Position numbers and translations under genes: made by a program
The notes under the pieces: generated by a model
Database searches by the model: none
Told to the model about the DNA's origin: nothing
Seen by the model: only the letters and a program-made list of their open reading frames with translations
Shown: positions 9,006 through 19,885 of the stretch, piece by piece
How the letters are laid out: each line of letters begins with the position of its first letter
Position numbering within the stretch: the first letter of the stretch is position 1
Assembly: GCA_021851465.1 (NCBI GenBank)
Contig: JAJZDL010000002.1
Span: 1 to 43,709, forward strand
Reading direction: 5' to 3'
DNA from: Acidobacteriota bacterium
Lineage (GTDB): Bacteria; Acidobacteriota; Terriglobia; Terriglobales; Acidobacteriaceae
DNA: 43,709 nt

Positions 9006-10237
9006 CGAACGGAGAACCCAAGGCGCCGACAACGGACCGCGACCTAGCCGAAGCGCCCGAGGTCGCGCGCGGGTCGCTGCTGACGCTGGTTGCCGTCATC
9101 CTCATCGCCGCCGCCGCCTTTGCGGTGATTGGCATCCTGCACCGCATCCACAGCAACGCCCGACTGGCAAAGTACACCGATGCCAATGCCGCCCCGCCGG
9201 TCTCCCTGTCGGTCCCGGTCTACGAGAAGAACGCGAGCGAGATCGTACTGCCCGGCAACATGCAGGCCTACATCATGGCGCCCATCTATGTGCGCACCGT
9301 CGGATACGTCAAGGCCTGGTACTACGACATCGGGGCGCATGTACACAAGGGCGACCTGCTCGCCGTCATCGAGACGCCGGAGCTGGACCAGGAGCTCGCC
9401 CAGGCCAAGGCGGACCTGGCAACCGCGCAGAGCAACCAGGCGCTGGCGAAGATCACCGCCGACCGCTACCAGAGCCTGATCGGCCAGAATGCGGTCTCGC
9501 AACAGGACACCGACAACGCGACCTTGCAGCTCCAGGCCAGCAACACGCAGGTCAACTCCGCGCTGGCCAATGTACACCGGCTCGAGCAGTTGCAGGACTT
9601 CGAGCGCATCGTTGCGCCCTTCGACGGGGTCATCACCGCGCGCAACCTCGATATCGGCCAGTTGATCACCGCCGTTGGCAGCACAACCTCGCCCGGCACG
9701 GGAACGGTCCTGGGCAGCAAGGAGGTCTTCGACATCTCCTCCATCCAAACGCTGCGCGTCTATATCAACGTTCCGCAAGAGTACGCGCCAGATGCCAAGA
9801 ACGGCGCCACAGCCACCCTGACGCTGCCGCAGTACCCTGGGCGCAGCTTCCGCGGTCGATTGGTGCGCACCTCCAACGCCGTGGATCCGGCGACGCGAAC
9901 GCTGCTGGCCGAGGTGGATGTGGACAACAGCTCCGGCGAGCTCCTGCCCGGCAGCTACACGGAGGTCCATCTCAACGTCTCTCGCGCCGCGCCCGCGCTC
10001 ATCGTTCCGGTCAGCGCGCTGATGCTCGAACCCGACGGGCTGCACGTCGGCGTCGTCGATTCGACCAACCACGCCCACATCGTGCGCGTCATTCCAGGCC
10101 GCGACTTCGGTTCCACCATGGACATCCTCGGCGGCCTCAAGCCGGGCCAGCCGGTCATCGCCAACCCGCCCGACTCGCTCACCGATGGCGAGCCGGTGCG
10201 CGTGGTTGCGATGCAATCGCTGGAGAGCGACCAATGA
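9002..10237 (+). CDS. RND efflux periplasmic adaptor (membrane fusion protein)
   Basis: Links the inner-membrane pump to the outer-membrane channel. The 411-residue product has one N-terminal membrane anchor (about residues 26-46) and no lipobox. It is followed by a lipoyl/biotinyl-like half (KGDLLAVIETPEL), an alpha-helical hairpin of about 80 residues rich in Ala/Gln/Leu, the second lipoyl half (IVAPFDGVITARNLDIGQ), and beta-barrel and membrane-proximal domains. The ATG at 9002 has GGAGG at 8990-8994. The stop overlaps the next start (ATGA at 10234). Confidence 0.92.
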   Translation: MTNGEPKAPTTDRDLAEAPEVARGSLLTLVAVILIAAAAFAVIGILHRIHSNARLAKYTDANAAPPVSLSVPVYEKNASEIVLPGNMQAYIMAPIYVRTVGYVKAWYYDIGAHVHKGDLLAVIETPELDQELAQAKADLATAQSNQALAKITADRYQSLIGQNAVSQQDTDNATLQLQASNTQVNSALANVHRLEQLQDFERIVAPFDGVITARNLDIGQLITAVGSTTSPGTGTVLGSKEVFDISSIQTLRVYINVPQEYAPDAKNGATATLTLPQYPGRSFRGRLVRTSNAVDPATRTLLAEVDVDNSSGELLPGSYTEVHLNVSRAAPALIVPVSALMLEPDGLHVGVVDSTNHAHIVRVIPGRDFGSTMDILGGLKPGQPVIANPPDSLTDGEPVRVVAMQSLESDQ

Positions 10238-11688
10238 ACGCTCGCGGCGCGTTTGCGATGCCGTCCGCTCTTGCGCTGGGCCTCTGCGCCGCGCTCGCGT
10301 TGGACGGATGCATGGTCGGGCCCAATTACAAGGCGCCGCCCGTCCCCGCGCCGCCCGCCTTCTCCGACCAGGGACACTACGGCGATTGGGCCGCCGCACA
10401 GCCCGCCGACGCCGCCAACCGCGGCGCGTGGTGGGACCTCTACCGGGACCCCGAGCTCGACGGCCTCGAAGTGCAGTGCGCCACGGCCAACCAGAGCATC
10501 GCGGCGGCGCTGCATGCCTACGAGCAGGCGCACGACCTGGTGCAGGAAAACCGCGCGCAGCTCTACCCGATGGTCTCCATCGGCGGCTCCGCCATGCGCA
10601 ATCGCGTCTCCGGCAACACGCCGCTCTCGGGATCGAGCGCGCCGCAGAGCTTCTGGGACTTCCTCATTCCCCTGAACATCTCGTGGGAGCCGGATCTGTG
10701 GGGCGCCATCCGCCGCCAGATCGAATCCAGCACGGCCAACGCGCAGGCCTCCGCCGCCGACCTGGCCAACACGCAGCTCAGCCTGCAGGGGCTGCTCGCC
10801 GTCACCTTCTTCCAACTGCGCGGGCTGGACCTGCAGGCGCAGTTGCTGCGCACCACGCTCGACACCTACAGCAAGACGCTCGACCTCACGCAGGGCCTGT
10901 TCAAAGGCGGACTCAGCACACAGCTCGATGTCGATGCGGCCACGGCGCAGCTCGAAGCCACGCGCGCGCAGTTGATCGATCTGGGCGTGCAGCGCGCGCA
11001 GTACGAGCACGCCATCGCCGTGCTGGTTGGCGTCCCCGCCACCGGATTTCACATCGCGGAGCGGCCGCTCACGGGCACTCCGCCGATTGTGCCCACCGGC
11101 ATCCCCTCCGAGCTGCTCGAGCGCCGGCCGGACGTTGCCGCCGCGGAGAGGCGCGTCGCCGCCGCCAATGCGCTGATCGGCGTCGCGCAGTCCGCGTACT
11201 ACCCCAACGTCACGCTGGGCGCGTCGGGCGGCTTGCAGAGCTCGCGCATCGGCCAACTCTTCACCGCCAACAGCGCGCAGTGGAACGCAGGCCCATCGGC
11301 CAGCGAACTCTTATACGACGCGGGCCTGCGCAAGGCACAGGTGGAGTATGCCATCGCCCAGCGCGAGCAGGCCACCGCGCTCTATCGCGAGCAGGTGCTT
11401 TCCGCCTTCCGCGATGTCGAGGACCAGCTCGCCGCCCTGCGCGTGCTGGAGCAGGAGGCAATCGTGCAGCAGCGCGCGGTCGATGCCGCGCAGCGGAGCA
11501 CTCAACTCTCCACCCTGCGCTACAAGCGCGGCCTCGCAGCCTACATCGAGGTGCTCACCTACCAGACCGTCGAGCTGGCCGACGAACGTACCGCCGCATC
11601 GCTCACCGCGCAACGCATCGTCGCCAGCGCGCAGCTCCAGTTGGCCCTCGGCGGCGGCTGGAGCGCCACACAGCTCCCCAGCAATTAG
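10234..11688 (+). CDS. RND efflux outer-membrane factor (NodT family lipoprotein)
   Basis: TolC-like channel that completes the efflux system. The 484-residue product begins with a signal sequence ending in a lipobox-like L-D-G-C (Cys26), followed by VGPNYKAPPVPAP, the typical start of mature NodT-family outer-membrane factors. Two long helical repeats follow, each with the family pattern of a Leu/Ala-rich coiled coil and an ERRPDVAAAERRVAAANA segment at about residues 290-310. Asp at position +2 relative to the usual lipobox small residue is slightly unusual. Last gene of the operon; no clear terminator before purL. Confidence 0.93.
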   Translation: MNARGAFAMPSALALGLCAALALDGCMVGPNYKAPPVPAPPAFSDQGHYGDWAAAQPADAANRGAWWDLYRDPELDGLEVQCATANQSIAAALHAYEQAHDLVQENRAQLYPMVSIGGSAMRNRVSGNTPLSGSSAPQSFWDFLIPLNISWEPDLWGAIRRQIESSTANAQASAADLANTQLSLQGLLAVTFFQLRGLDLQAQLLRTTLDTYSKTLDLTQGLFKGGLSTQLDVDAATAQLEATRAQLIDLGVQRAQYEHAIAVLVGVPATGFHIAERPLTGTPPIVPTGIPSELLERRPDVAAAERRVAAANALIGVAQSAYYPNVTLGASGGLQSSRIGQLFTANSAQWNAGPSASELLYDAGLRKAQVEYAIAQREQATALYREQVLSAFRDVEDQLAALRVLEQEAIVQQRAVDAAQRSTQLSTLRYKRGLAAYIEVLTYQTVELADERTAASLTAQRIVASAQLQLALGGGWSATQLPSN

Positions 11689-11751
11689 CCCAACGGTGCC
11701 ACCGTCGGCGGCGGGCCTGGCGCCGCGGGCGGGCGGAACATGCGACAATCG

Positions 11752-11757
11752 TACTAT
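11752..11757 (+). promoter_or_regulatory. Possible -10 element for purL
   Basis: TACTAT ends 6 nt before the ATG at 11764, so transcription from it would begin at or beside the start codon, giving a leaderless mRNA. No good -35 is visible about 17 bp upstream (GC-rich), and no Shine-Dalgarno sequence precedes either candidate purL start. Confidence 0.35.
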
Positions 11758-11763
11758 CGAGCC

Positions 11764-14192
<2,429 letters not shown>

Positions 14193-14196
<4 letters not shown>

Positions 14197-14615
14197 TCGA
14201 CCTCAAGCCGATGTCGGATGCTGTGAACCGCCTCAGTGAGGCGAGTCGGGTTTTTGAGGAGCTGCAGGGCCAGGTATCGGAGCCGGCCCGCATCCTCCTT
14301 CGTTCGGGATTGATCCAGACGTTTGAGTACAACTACGGGCTTGCCGTGTCCATGATGACGCGCTATCTGATCTCGGCGGTGCCCGATCCCGCGAAGCGGG
14401 ATCTGAACGTCTTTGAAGAGCTGATCCGTGTCGCGGACGAGATGGGCCTTCTTCTGTCGCCCTTTGCGACATGGAAGACGTTCCGGCAGGCGAGAAACAA
14501 CACCAGCCATGCCTACAACGAAGCGAAGGCGGTCGCCGTAGCAGAGGTAGTTCCTGCGTTTGAGAAGGAAGTGAAGTACTTGCTCGCTCGCTTGCAGGAA
14601 AAGGTGGGCTCATGA
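14193..14615 (+). CDS. hepT: HEPN toxin (HepT/HI0074-like, nucleotidyltransferase-substrate-binding family)
   Basis: 140-residue all-helical HEPN protein, the toxin half of a HEPN/MNT (type VII) toxin-antitoxin pair. In studied members the HEPN protein is an RNase, and the MNT partner blocks it by adding AMP to a Tyr in the RX4HXY motif. That motif is complete here: Arg101, His106 and Tyr108 in RNNTSHAY. The preceding Trp94 and Arg98 also fit the HI0074-like branch. The ATG at 14193 overlaps the purL stop (ATGA), and the stop overlaps the MNT start (ATGA at 14612), so it is translationally coupled on both sides. Finding a toxin gene between purL and purF is unusual. Toxicity itself is inferred from the family. 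Confidence 0.85.
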
Positions 14616-16417
14616 CCGATCTGCAACCCATCCACATCGCCCCAGAGGAAGCGCGCATCGTGCTTGACATTTTGCACGCTAGAATTCCTGACCGTATTGT
14701 ATGGGTCTTTGGATCCCGCGTGAGAGATCGCACGAAGCGGCGCTCCGACCTGGACCTGGCGATTGGCGGCATGGAACCACTCTCGCTCGGGCTTAGTGCC
14801 GCTCTCAAGGACGACTTCCTCCACTCCGATCTGCCGTACTTCGTTGATGTGGTGGATCTGGCGAGCGTCACTCCCGAGTTCAAAAAGATCATTGAACCGG
14901 ATTTCGTGTCGATCCAGGCACTCGAGCAGCTGACTCGCCCCCCTTGTCTCGACGCGAGCGAGGGCTCCGACGCCACGCCCTTCGACAAGCTGCGCGAGGA
15001 GTGCGGCGTCATGGCCGTCTACGGCCATCCCGAGGCCGCGCGGATGACCTACTGGGGCCTCTACGCCCTGCAGCACCGCGGGCAGGAGTCGGCGGGGATC
15101 GCAAGCGCGGACGGCCAGGACGTGAACGACATCAAGGGCATGGGCCTGGTCTCGGAGATCTTCACCGATGAGGTGCTGGCCACGCTCCCCGGCCACATCG
15201 CCATCGGCCATACGCGCTACTCGACGACCGGCGACTCCGCGCTGCTGAATGCGCAGCCGATCTCGGTGGAGAGCAACAAAGGCCTGATTGCGATTGCGCA
15301 CAACGGGAACCTGGTGAACCTGGGCAACTCGCGCAAGCGCCTGGAGCGCGACGGCGCGGTCTTCCAGACGACATCGGACTCGGAGATCATCGTGCAGTTG
15401 ATCGCGCACTCGCGCTGCAACACGCTGGTGGACTGCATTGCGGACTCGCTGGCGCAGGTCGATGGGGCCTTCTCGATTGTGATGATGACGCGCAACCGCA
15501 TCTTCGCGGCGCGCGACCCGCACGGCTTCCGGCCGCTCTCGATGGGGCGGATCGCCGGCGAGGACGGCGCGCCGGACACCTTCGTCTTTGCGTCCGAGAC
15601 CTGCGCCTTCGACCTGCTGCACGCCAAATACGAGCGTGACGTCAGGCCAGGCGAGCTGGTGATGGTGAGCGAGGACGGCGTCACCAGCCGGAGATTTGCA
15701 CCGGAGACGACGCCGCTTGCAAGCTGCATCTTCGAGCATGTGTACTTTGCCCGTCCGGATTCGCGCGTCTTTGGGCGATGGGTGCAGCAGTCGCGCAATG
15801 AGATGGGGCGGCAACTGGCGCGGGAGAGCGGCGTGGAAGCGGACCTGGTGGTGCCGGTGCCGGACTCCGGCGTGACGGCGGCCATCGGCTATTCCGCGGA
15901 GTCGGGCATCCCCTTCAACTTCGGGCTGATCCGCAACCACTACGTCGGGCGCACCTTCATCCAGCCGGAGCAGCGCACGCGCGACTTCGGCGTGCGCATG
16001 AAGCTGAACCCGGTGCGCAGCCTGCTGGAGGGCAAGCGGATCGTTCTGATCGACGATTCCATCATTCGTGGAACGACCTCGCGGAAGATTGTGCGCATGT
16101 GCCGCGCTGCGGGGGCAAAGGAGGTGCACATGCGCATCTCCTGCCCGCCGACGATCAGCCCGTGTTTTTACGGCGTCGACACGCCGAGCAAGCGCGAGCT
16201 GATCGCGGCCAACAGGTCGATCGAGGAGATCCGCGAGTTTATCGAGGCGGATTCACTGGCGTACCTCTCGCTGGTGGGCCTCACATACTCCTGCACCACG
16301 AATGAGCCGGCGACAGGACTGTCGCCCGCCAGCTTCTGCTCGGCCTGCTATACCGGGGTCTATCCGACGCAGTGGGTGGATGTAGAGGAGATACTGCCGG
16401 CAACGGTGGGCGCGTAG
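14612..16417 (+). CDS. purF: Fusion: MNT nucleotidyltransferase antitoxin - amidophosphoribosyltransferase PurF
   Basis: 601-residue ORF with two parts and no stop between them. Residues 1 to about 102 are a minimal nucleotidyltransferase: GSRVRDRTKRRSDLD (Gly34-Ser35, Asp46, Asp48) is an exact GSX10DXD, and Asp79 or Asp82 can be the third metal ligand. Residues 103-130 are a linker. From Cys131 (LREE-CGVMAVYG) onward is a complete PurF, which makes phosphoribosylamine from PRPP and glutamine, the committed step of purine synthesis. Cys131 is the glutaminase nucleophile. Cys372, Cys518, Cys576 and Cys579 match the Fe-S ligands of the Bacillus-type enzyme, and VLIDDSIIRGTTS is the PRPP site. 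Bacillus PurF has an 11-residue propeptide removed before its Cys; here the antitoxin takes that place. Only a GTG at 14906, without Shine-Dalgarno, could start PurF separately. Confidence 0.9.
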   Translation: MTDLQPIHIAPEEARIVLDILHARIPDRIVWVFGSRVRDRTKRRSDLDLAIGGMEPLSLGLSAALKDDFLHSDLPYFVDVVDLASVTPEFKKIIEPDFVSIQALEQLTRPPCLDASEGSDATPFDKLREECGVMAVYGHPEAARMTYWGLYALQHRGQESAGIASADGQDVNDIKGMGLVSEIFTDEVLATLPGHIAIGHTRYSTTGDSALLNAQPISVESNKGLIAIAHNGNLVNLGNSRKRLERDGAVFQTTSDSEIIVQLIAHSRCNTLVDCIADSLAQVDGAFSIVMMTRNRIFAARDPHGFRPLSMGRIAGEDGAPDTFVFASETCAFDLLHAKYERDVRPGELVMVSEDGVTSRRFAPETTPLASCIFEHVYFARPDSRVFGRWVQQSRNEMGRQLARESGVEADLVVPVPDSGVTAAIGYSAESGIPFNFGLIRNHYVGRTFIQPEQRTRDFGVRMKLNPVRSLLEGKRIVLIDDSIIRGTTSRKIVRMCRAAGAKEVHMRISCPPTISPCFYGVDTPSKRELIAANRSIEEIREFIEADSLAYLSLVGLTYSCTTNEPATGLSPASFCSACYTGVYPTQWVDVEEILPATVGA

Positions 16418-16438
16418 AAGACGGCCCGAACAAAGAAT

Positions 16439-16481
16439 GAACCGGCGCGGATCGGCCCAACTTCCAGGCCCGCGCCGGTTC
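16439..16481 (+). terminator. Hairpin terminator after purF
   Basis: A perfect 12-bp inverted repeat (16439-16450 with 16470-16481, GAACCGGCGCGG and its complement) begins 21 nt after the purF stop and is followed by the weakly T-rich gatttgttg. It is the best terminator candidate for the purL-hepT-mnt-purF operon. Confidence 0.7.
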
Positions 16482-16601
16482 GATTTGTTGCGTGCTCCTA
16501 ATTTGCTGCTTCGCGTCTGTTCTCTCTACGTCTGTGTTTGATTGTGATCTGGCCGCGAAAGATTTTCTGTGATTTGGGTCACATGTGTTGGTGCGGGTGC
16601 G

Positions 16602-16629
16602 TTCTGCGCCGCCCAACCGGGCTTATACT
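16602..16629 (+). promoter_or_regulatory. Possible promoter of the DUF362 gene
   Basis: A good -10 word, TATACT at 16624-16629, lies 27 nt before the start codon at 16657. The -35 region (TTCTGC at 16602-16607, 16-bp spacing) is poor. The AGGAGG at 16643-16648 between them is the ribosome binding site. Confidence 0.4.
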
Positions 16630-16656
16630 CTTTGCCAAGCGCAGGAGGCGCTTCGC

Positions 16657-17745
16657 ATGGCTGCCGATACTCGGAGTTCTCGCAGAAGTTTTCTCAAGAC
16701 ATCGTTGGTGGGTGGTGCCGCGGCGCTTGCCGCAACGAAGCTGCCGGTGGCCATGGCCGCGGATGCAGCACCCGCAGCAGCAGAGGTTGGCGGCGCCGCA
16801 AGCCGGGTCTCTCTGGCCGCGGGCGACGACCGCGCAAAGATTGCGTTCGATTCTCTGGCCCCATTCAAAAAGGAGATCGCGGCGGCGATCGGCTCCAAGC
16901 GCGTGGTGCTGAAGCCGAACGACGTGATTGTCGATGTGCCGCTGTGCGCGACCAACGCCGAAAACCTGGAAGGGATCCTGGAGTTCCTGCACTCGATCGG
17001 CAAGACCGACATTGCGATTGCGGAGTCGCCCGCGAACGGGACGGCGATGGAGGCGTTTGCCAACTACGGATACGACAAGCTGGCCGCGAAGTACAACGCA
17101 AAGCTGGTGAACCTGGATGCGGAGAAGTACCGGATTGTCTACTGCATCGACCAGAAGGACATGCAGCCCCATGCGGTGCGCGTGGCAACGATGATGATGG
17201 ATCCGGCCAACAACTATGTGATCTCCGCGGCCAAACTCAAGACGCACGACCTGGTCGGAATCACGCTCTCGTTGAAGAACGTTGTGGTGGGCGCGGGGAT
17301 CAAGGACTCGGGTGCTGGGCTGGGACGGCGCGGTGCGGGCGGCGGGCGGTCGGACAAGCCGTTGATCCATGGCGGAGGAGTGTACGGCATCAACTACAAC
17401 CTGTTTGCGCTCTCGGCCAGGCTGCACCCGGATCTGGCGGTGATCGACGGCTACGAGGGCATGGAGGGCACTGGCCCGGTGAACGGCACTCCGATCAGCC
17501 AGAAGGTCTGCATCGCAAGCACGGACTGGCTGGCAGCCGACCGTGTGGGCGCGGAGCTGATGGGCGTCGACTTCGACAAGATCGGCTACCTGAGCTACTG
17601 CGCCAAGGCGGGCGACCGCGGCCAGGCAGACCTCGGCAAGATCGAGATCGTCGGCCCGCCAGTGAAGGACTACGCCAAAACCTACCAGCTTCCGCGACAG
17701 TGGGAGCAGATCACGAGCTGGCAGACGCCACCGGCCACTGCGTAG
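16657..17745 (+). CDS. Tat-exported DUF362 domain protein
   Basis: 362-residue protein with a twin-arginine signal (SRRSFLKTSLVGG, about residues 7-19, then an Ala-rich hydrophobic stretch), so it should be folded in the cytoplasm and exported, possibly with a cofactor. The rest matches the DUF362 family, whose biochemical role is not settled. Typical features are the LKPNDV segment near residue 86, KLKTHDLVGITLSLKN near the middle, and a VIDGYEGMEGTGP segment. I chose the ATG at 16657, which has a perfect AGGAGG 8 nt upstream; an ATG at 16585 would put the Tat motif too far from the N-terminus. It converges on another Tat-exported protein with a 54-bp gap. Confidence 0.85.
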   Translation: MAADTRSSRRSFLKTSLVGGAAALAATKLPVAMAADAAPAAAEVGGAASRVSLAAGDDRAKIAFDSLAPFKKEIAAAIGSKRVVLKPNDVIVDVPLCATNAENLEGILEFLHSIGKTDIAIAESPANGTAMEAFANYGYDKLAAKYNAKLVNLDAEKYRIVYCIDQKDMQPHAVRVATMMMDPANNYVISAAKLKTHDLVGITLSLKNVVVGAGIKDSGAGLGRRGAGGGRSDKPLIHGGGVYGINYNLFALSARLHPDLAVIDGYEGMEGTGPVNGTPISQKVCIASTDWLAADRVGAELMGVDFDKIGYLSYCAKAGDRGQADLGKIEIVGPPVKDYAKTYQLPRQWEQITSWQTPPATA

Positions 17746-17799
17746 CGCGATCGCGCAGACGCTATGCGCTGCCCTCGATGAATGTCGCCGGCGAAAGCG

Positions 17800-19095
17800 C
17801 TATGTATCCACGCGCACCAGCATCTTGTCGAGGACGGCGCGGTCGATCTCGCAGCCGATGCCCGGCTTGGCGGAGGCGTAGATGTACCCATCCGGCTGCA
17901 CGCGGAAGCTGTCCTTGACGTAGGGCAGGTCGGCGGCGCCCTGTAGGTCTGCCACGCCCGCCATGGGCAACGTCTTCTCGAACCAGGGTGCGTTGGGCAT
18001 GGCCAGCTCGCACTGGAAGTGGACGGCGTGGTCGAAGACGTTGCCCCAGTTGTGGGGGACGCAGGGCATTCCAAAAAGCTCGGCGAGCCGCCCGATCTTC
18101 ATGCCGCTGGTGATGCCGCCCACGTTGTCGACGACGAAGCGCACATCGTCCACCGCGCCCCGCCGGATGTACTCGGCATAGTTGTAGGGCGAGAAGAGAA
18201 ACTCGCCGACATGCAGCGGCACATCCACCTTGGAGTGCAGCTCCACCAGGCCGTCGATGTCGGTCGTCGGCAGCGGATCCTCGAAGCCGGCGTAGCCCAG
18301 CTTGTCCAGCAGCCGACCGACCTCCAGCGCCTGGAACCGGTCGTAGACCCCGACGGGATCGAGCATCAGCGTGAAGTCGTCGCCTGCGGCCTGGCGGACG
18401 GCGGTGCAGATCTCCATGTCGAGTTTGTAGTCGTCCTCGTTGGGCGCCGTACCGCCCGGCGGATGGATCTTGTAGGCCGTGAATCCGGCGGCCTTGCAGC
18501 GTTTCACCTCGTCCACAAAGTCTTCCAGCGTCTTGTGGTGCTGCGAGCTTCCATAGGCCATCACGCGCTCGCGGTACGCGCCGAGGACGCGGTAGGTGGG
18601 CAGGCCAACCGCCTTGCCCATAATGTCCCAGAGGCAGTTGTCGATGGCCGAAGCATAGGAGAGTTGTCCCTGGCGGCGCAGGTCGGGATCCCACTGCGAG
18701 GTGAGCCGGGGCAGATCCAGCACGCTCTTGCCGGGGAGCGTGCGCTTGGCGTAGTCGAGCCAGCCCAGGTTGCTCCAGTTGGGGTGGAAGTAGCGGTTCT
18801 CCAGGGTGTAGTTGCCCTCGATGCCGCTATTGGTGACGATGGCCGCAACCTGTTCGGTCATCGGCGCTCTGTTGGCTGCGGCGGGCGAAGCCGAACCGGC
18901 AGGGCGGGCCTGCGTGCGTTGGATGACGTAGACCTTCACCTCCTTGATGGTGAGGTCGGGCAGATCGCCGGGCTTGATGCCCACGCTCTGTGCGGCTGCC
19001 TCCGCCGGGTTGGCGAGGGCGTTTGTTGCGGCGGCTGCGAGGGTCATCGCAGAGGCGCCCAGAAAATTGCGGCGCGATACGTCGGATGTCGGCAT
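17800..19095 (-). CDS. Tat-exported enolase-superfamily protein (mandelate racemase/muconate lactonizing type)
   Basis: 431-residue protein starting with a twin-arginine signal (VSRRNFLGASAM). The barrel domain carries the superfamily layout: AYKIHPPG (a K-x-H in place of the common K-x-K), then the metal ligands in LMLDPVG, GFEDPLP and HVGEFLF, and late in the barrel VDNVGGIT and VPHNWGN with a His. Members are lyases or racemases of hydroxy acids and sugar acids; the substrate cannot be told. Export of an enolase-type enzyme is uncommon in the family. The ATG at 19095 is preceded by GGAGA. The N-terminal capping domain contains an extra Ala/Pro-rich stretch near residues 60-75. Confidence 0.87.
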   Translation of the reverse strand: MPTSDVSRRNFLGASAMTLAAAATNALANPAEAAAQSVGIKPGDLPDLTIKEVKVYVIQRTQARPAGSASPAAANRAPMTEQVAAIVTNSGIEGNYTLENRYFHPNWSNLGWLDYAKRTLPGKSVLDLPRLTSQWDPDLRRQGQLSYASAIDNCLWDIMGKAVGLPTYRVLGAYRERVMAYGSSQHHKTLEDFVDEVKRCKAAGFTAYKIHPPGGTAPNEDDYKLDMEICTAVRQAAGDDFTLMLDPVGVYDRFQALEVGRLLDKLGYAGFEDPLPTTDIDGLVELHSKVDVPLHVGEFLFSPYNYAEYIRRGAVDDVRFVVDNVGGITSGMKIGRLAELFGMPCVPHNWGNVFDHAVHFQCELAMPNAPWFEKTLPMAGVADLQGAADLPYVKDSFRVQPDGYIYASAKPGIGCEIDRAVLDKMLVRVDT

Positions 19096-19166
19096 CGGTC
19101 TCTCCTGTTCGGTCCAGACTCTTCCCATCCTATCCCCGCCGGCGGCATGCCAAACACGCACACCCC

Positions 19167-19718
19167 TTATTTTTTGTCCAGGAAAAATTCCTCGATTTCG
19201 AGCCAGTTGCAGACGCGACGAAAGCCCTTGACGGCGATGTTGTGGGGTGCGTCGTAGAGGATGCCCTCGCCGACGAAGCGGCGGAGCTGGCGCGGGTTGT
19301 CGTCGATGAGGTAATCGGCGCGAAGGATGGACTTGTCGCCGCAGAAGACGATATGGGTCGCGGGTATCGAGGGAAAGTGTCGCGCCAGCCAGCGGTACTT
19401 GGCGTTGAACGACGTCGGCACCTCCATGGCGGCGGAGGCGATGAAGACCTCGTAGTGCTGCTGTAGGCGGCCGAGGACGCGCTGCGCGTCGGGCATGACG
19501 TCGAGCACGGCAAAAAAGTCGTCGGAGCGCAGGTACTCCTCCAGCCGTGGATGGCGGTCGATGGCGACAACATCCCAGATCCACTTACCGCGCAGGTCGT
19601 CCTTCGTGATGTTGTCATGGTAGTCGCGGTTGTAGCGGGCAAGGTGCTCGGTGATGGAGTCGGCCATCACCTCATCCATGTCGACACAGATTCGCTTCGG
19701 GGGATCTGACTTCTTCAT
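19167..19718 (-). CDS. 5'-nucleotidase-like HAD protein (NT5C family)
   Basis: 183-residue cytosolic HAD-type phosphatase resembling 5'(3')-deoxyribonucleotidases. The nucleophile motif is DMDEVMAD (about residues 12-19), with the second Asp as acid/base. A central SAAMEVPTSFNAK segment carries motif-II-type residues, and DYLIDDNPRQL near residue 150 is the acidic motif IV. Likely substrates are nucleoside monophosphates, but this is family inference. I use the ATG at 19718, which puts the nucleophile motif at the usual place; the GGGGAGG before it is very close, and an ATG at 19775 in the same frame would add 19 residues unlike the family. It lies upstream of the enolase-type gene on the same strand, 71 bp away. 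Confidence 0.82.
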   Translation of the reverse strand: MKKSDPPKRICVDMDEVMADSITEHLARYNRDYHDNITKDDLRGKWIWDVVAIDRHPRLEEYLRSDDFFAVLDVMPDAQRVLGRLQQHYEVFIASAAMEVPTSFNAKYRWLARHFPSIPATHIVFCGDKSILRADYLIDDNPRQLRRFVGEGILYDAPHNIAVKGFRRVCNWLEIEEFFLDKK

Positions 19719-19816
19719 GCCTCCCCAATGGTACCGCTTCCTCTCGAACCGAGGCGGCCAGAGCGAGCAAACCATGCCGACAGACAGAATTTCTCAAGCC
19801 GGGACAGAGTAATCGG

Positions 19817-19850
19817 CGACGGTGCCTGGCCACTGCTCCAGGCACCGTCG
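19817..19850 (-). terminator. Strong hairpin after the ferritin-like gene
   Basis: A perfect 13-bp inverted repeat (19817-19829 with 19838-19850, 8-nt loop) lies 35 nt beyond the stop of the ferritin-like gene. Nothing T-rich follows it on the minus strand, so it is either a weak intrinsic terminator or an mRNA-end stabiliser. Confidence 0.55.
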
Positions 19851-19885
19851 ATCCGCAAGAACGTACGATCGTCGCCCCGTCCGCC

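Noticed and set aside
11689..11763. Purine riboswitch before purL.
   Set aside because: Only 75 bp lie between the genes, with no recognisable aptamer, and transcription may start at the ATG.
14906..14908. GTG as a separate purF start.
   Set aside because: No Shine-Dalgarno precedes it and it lies inside the conserved end of the MNT domain; kept only as the alternative to the fusion.
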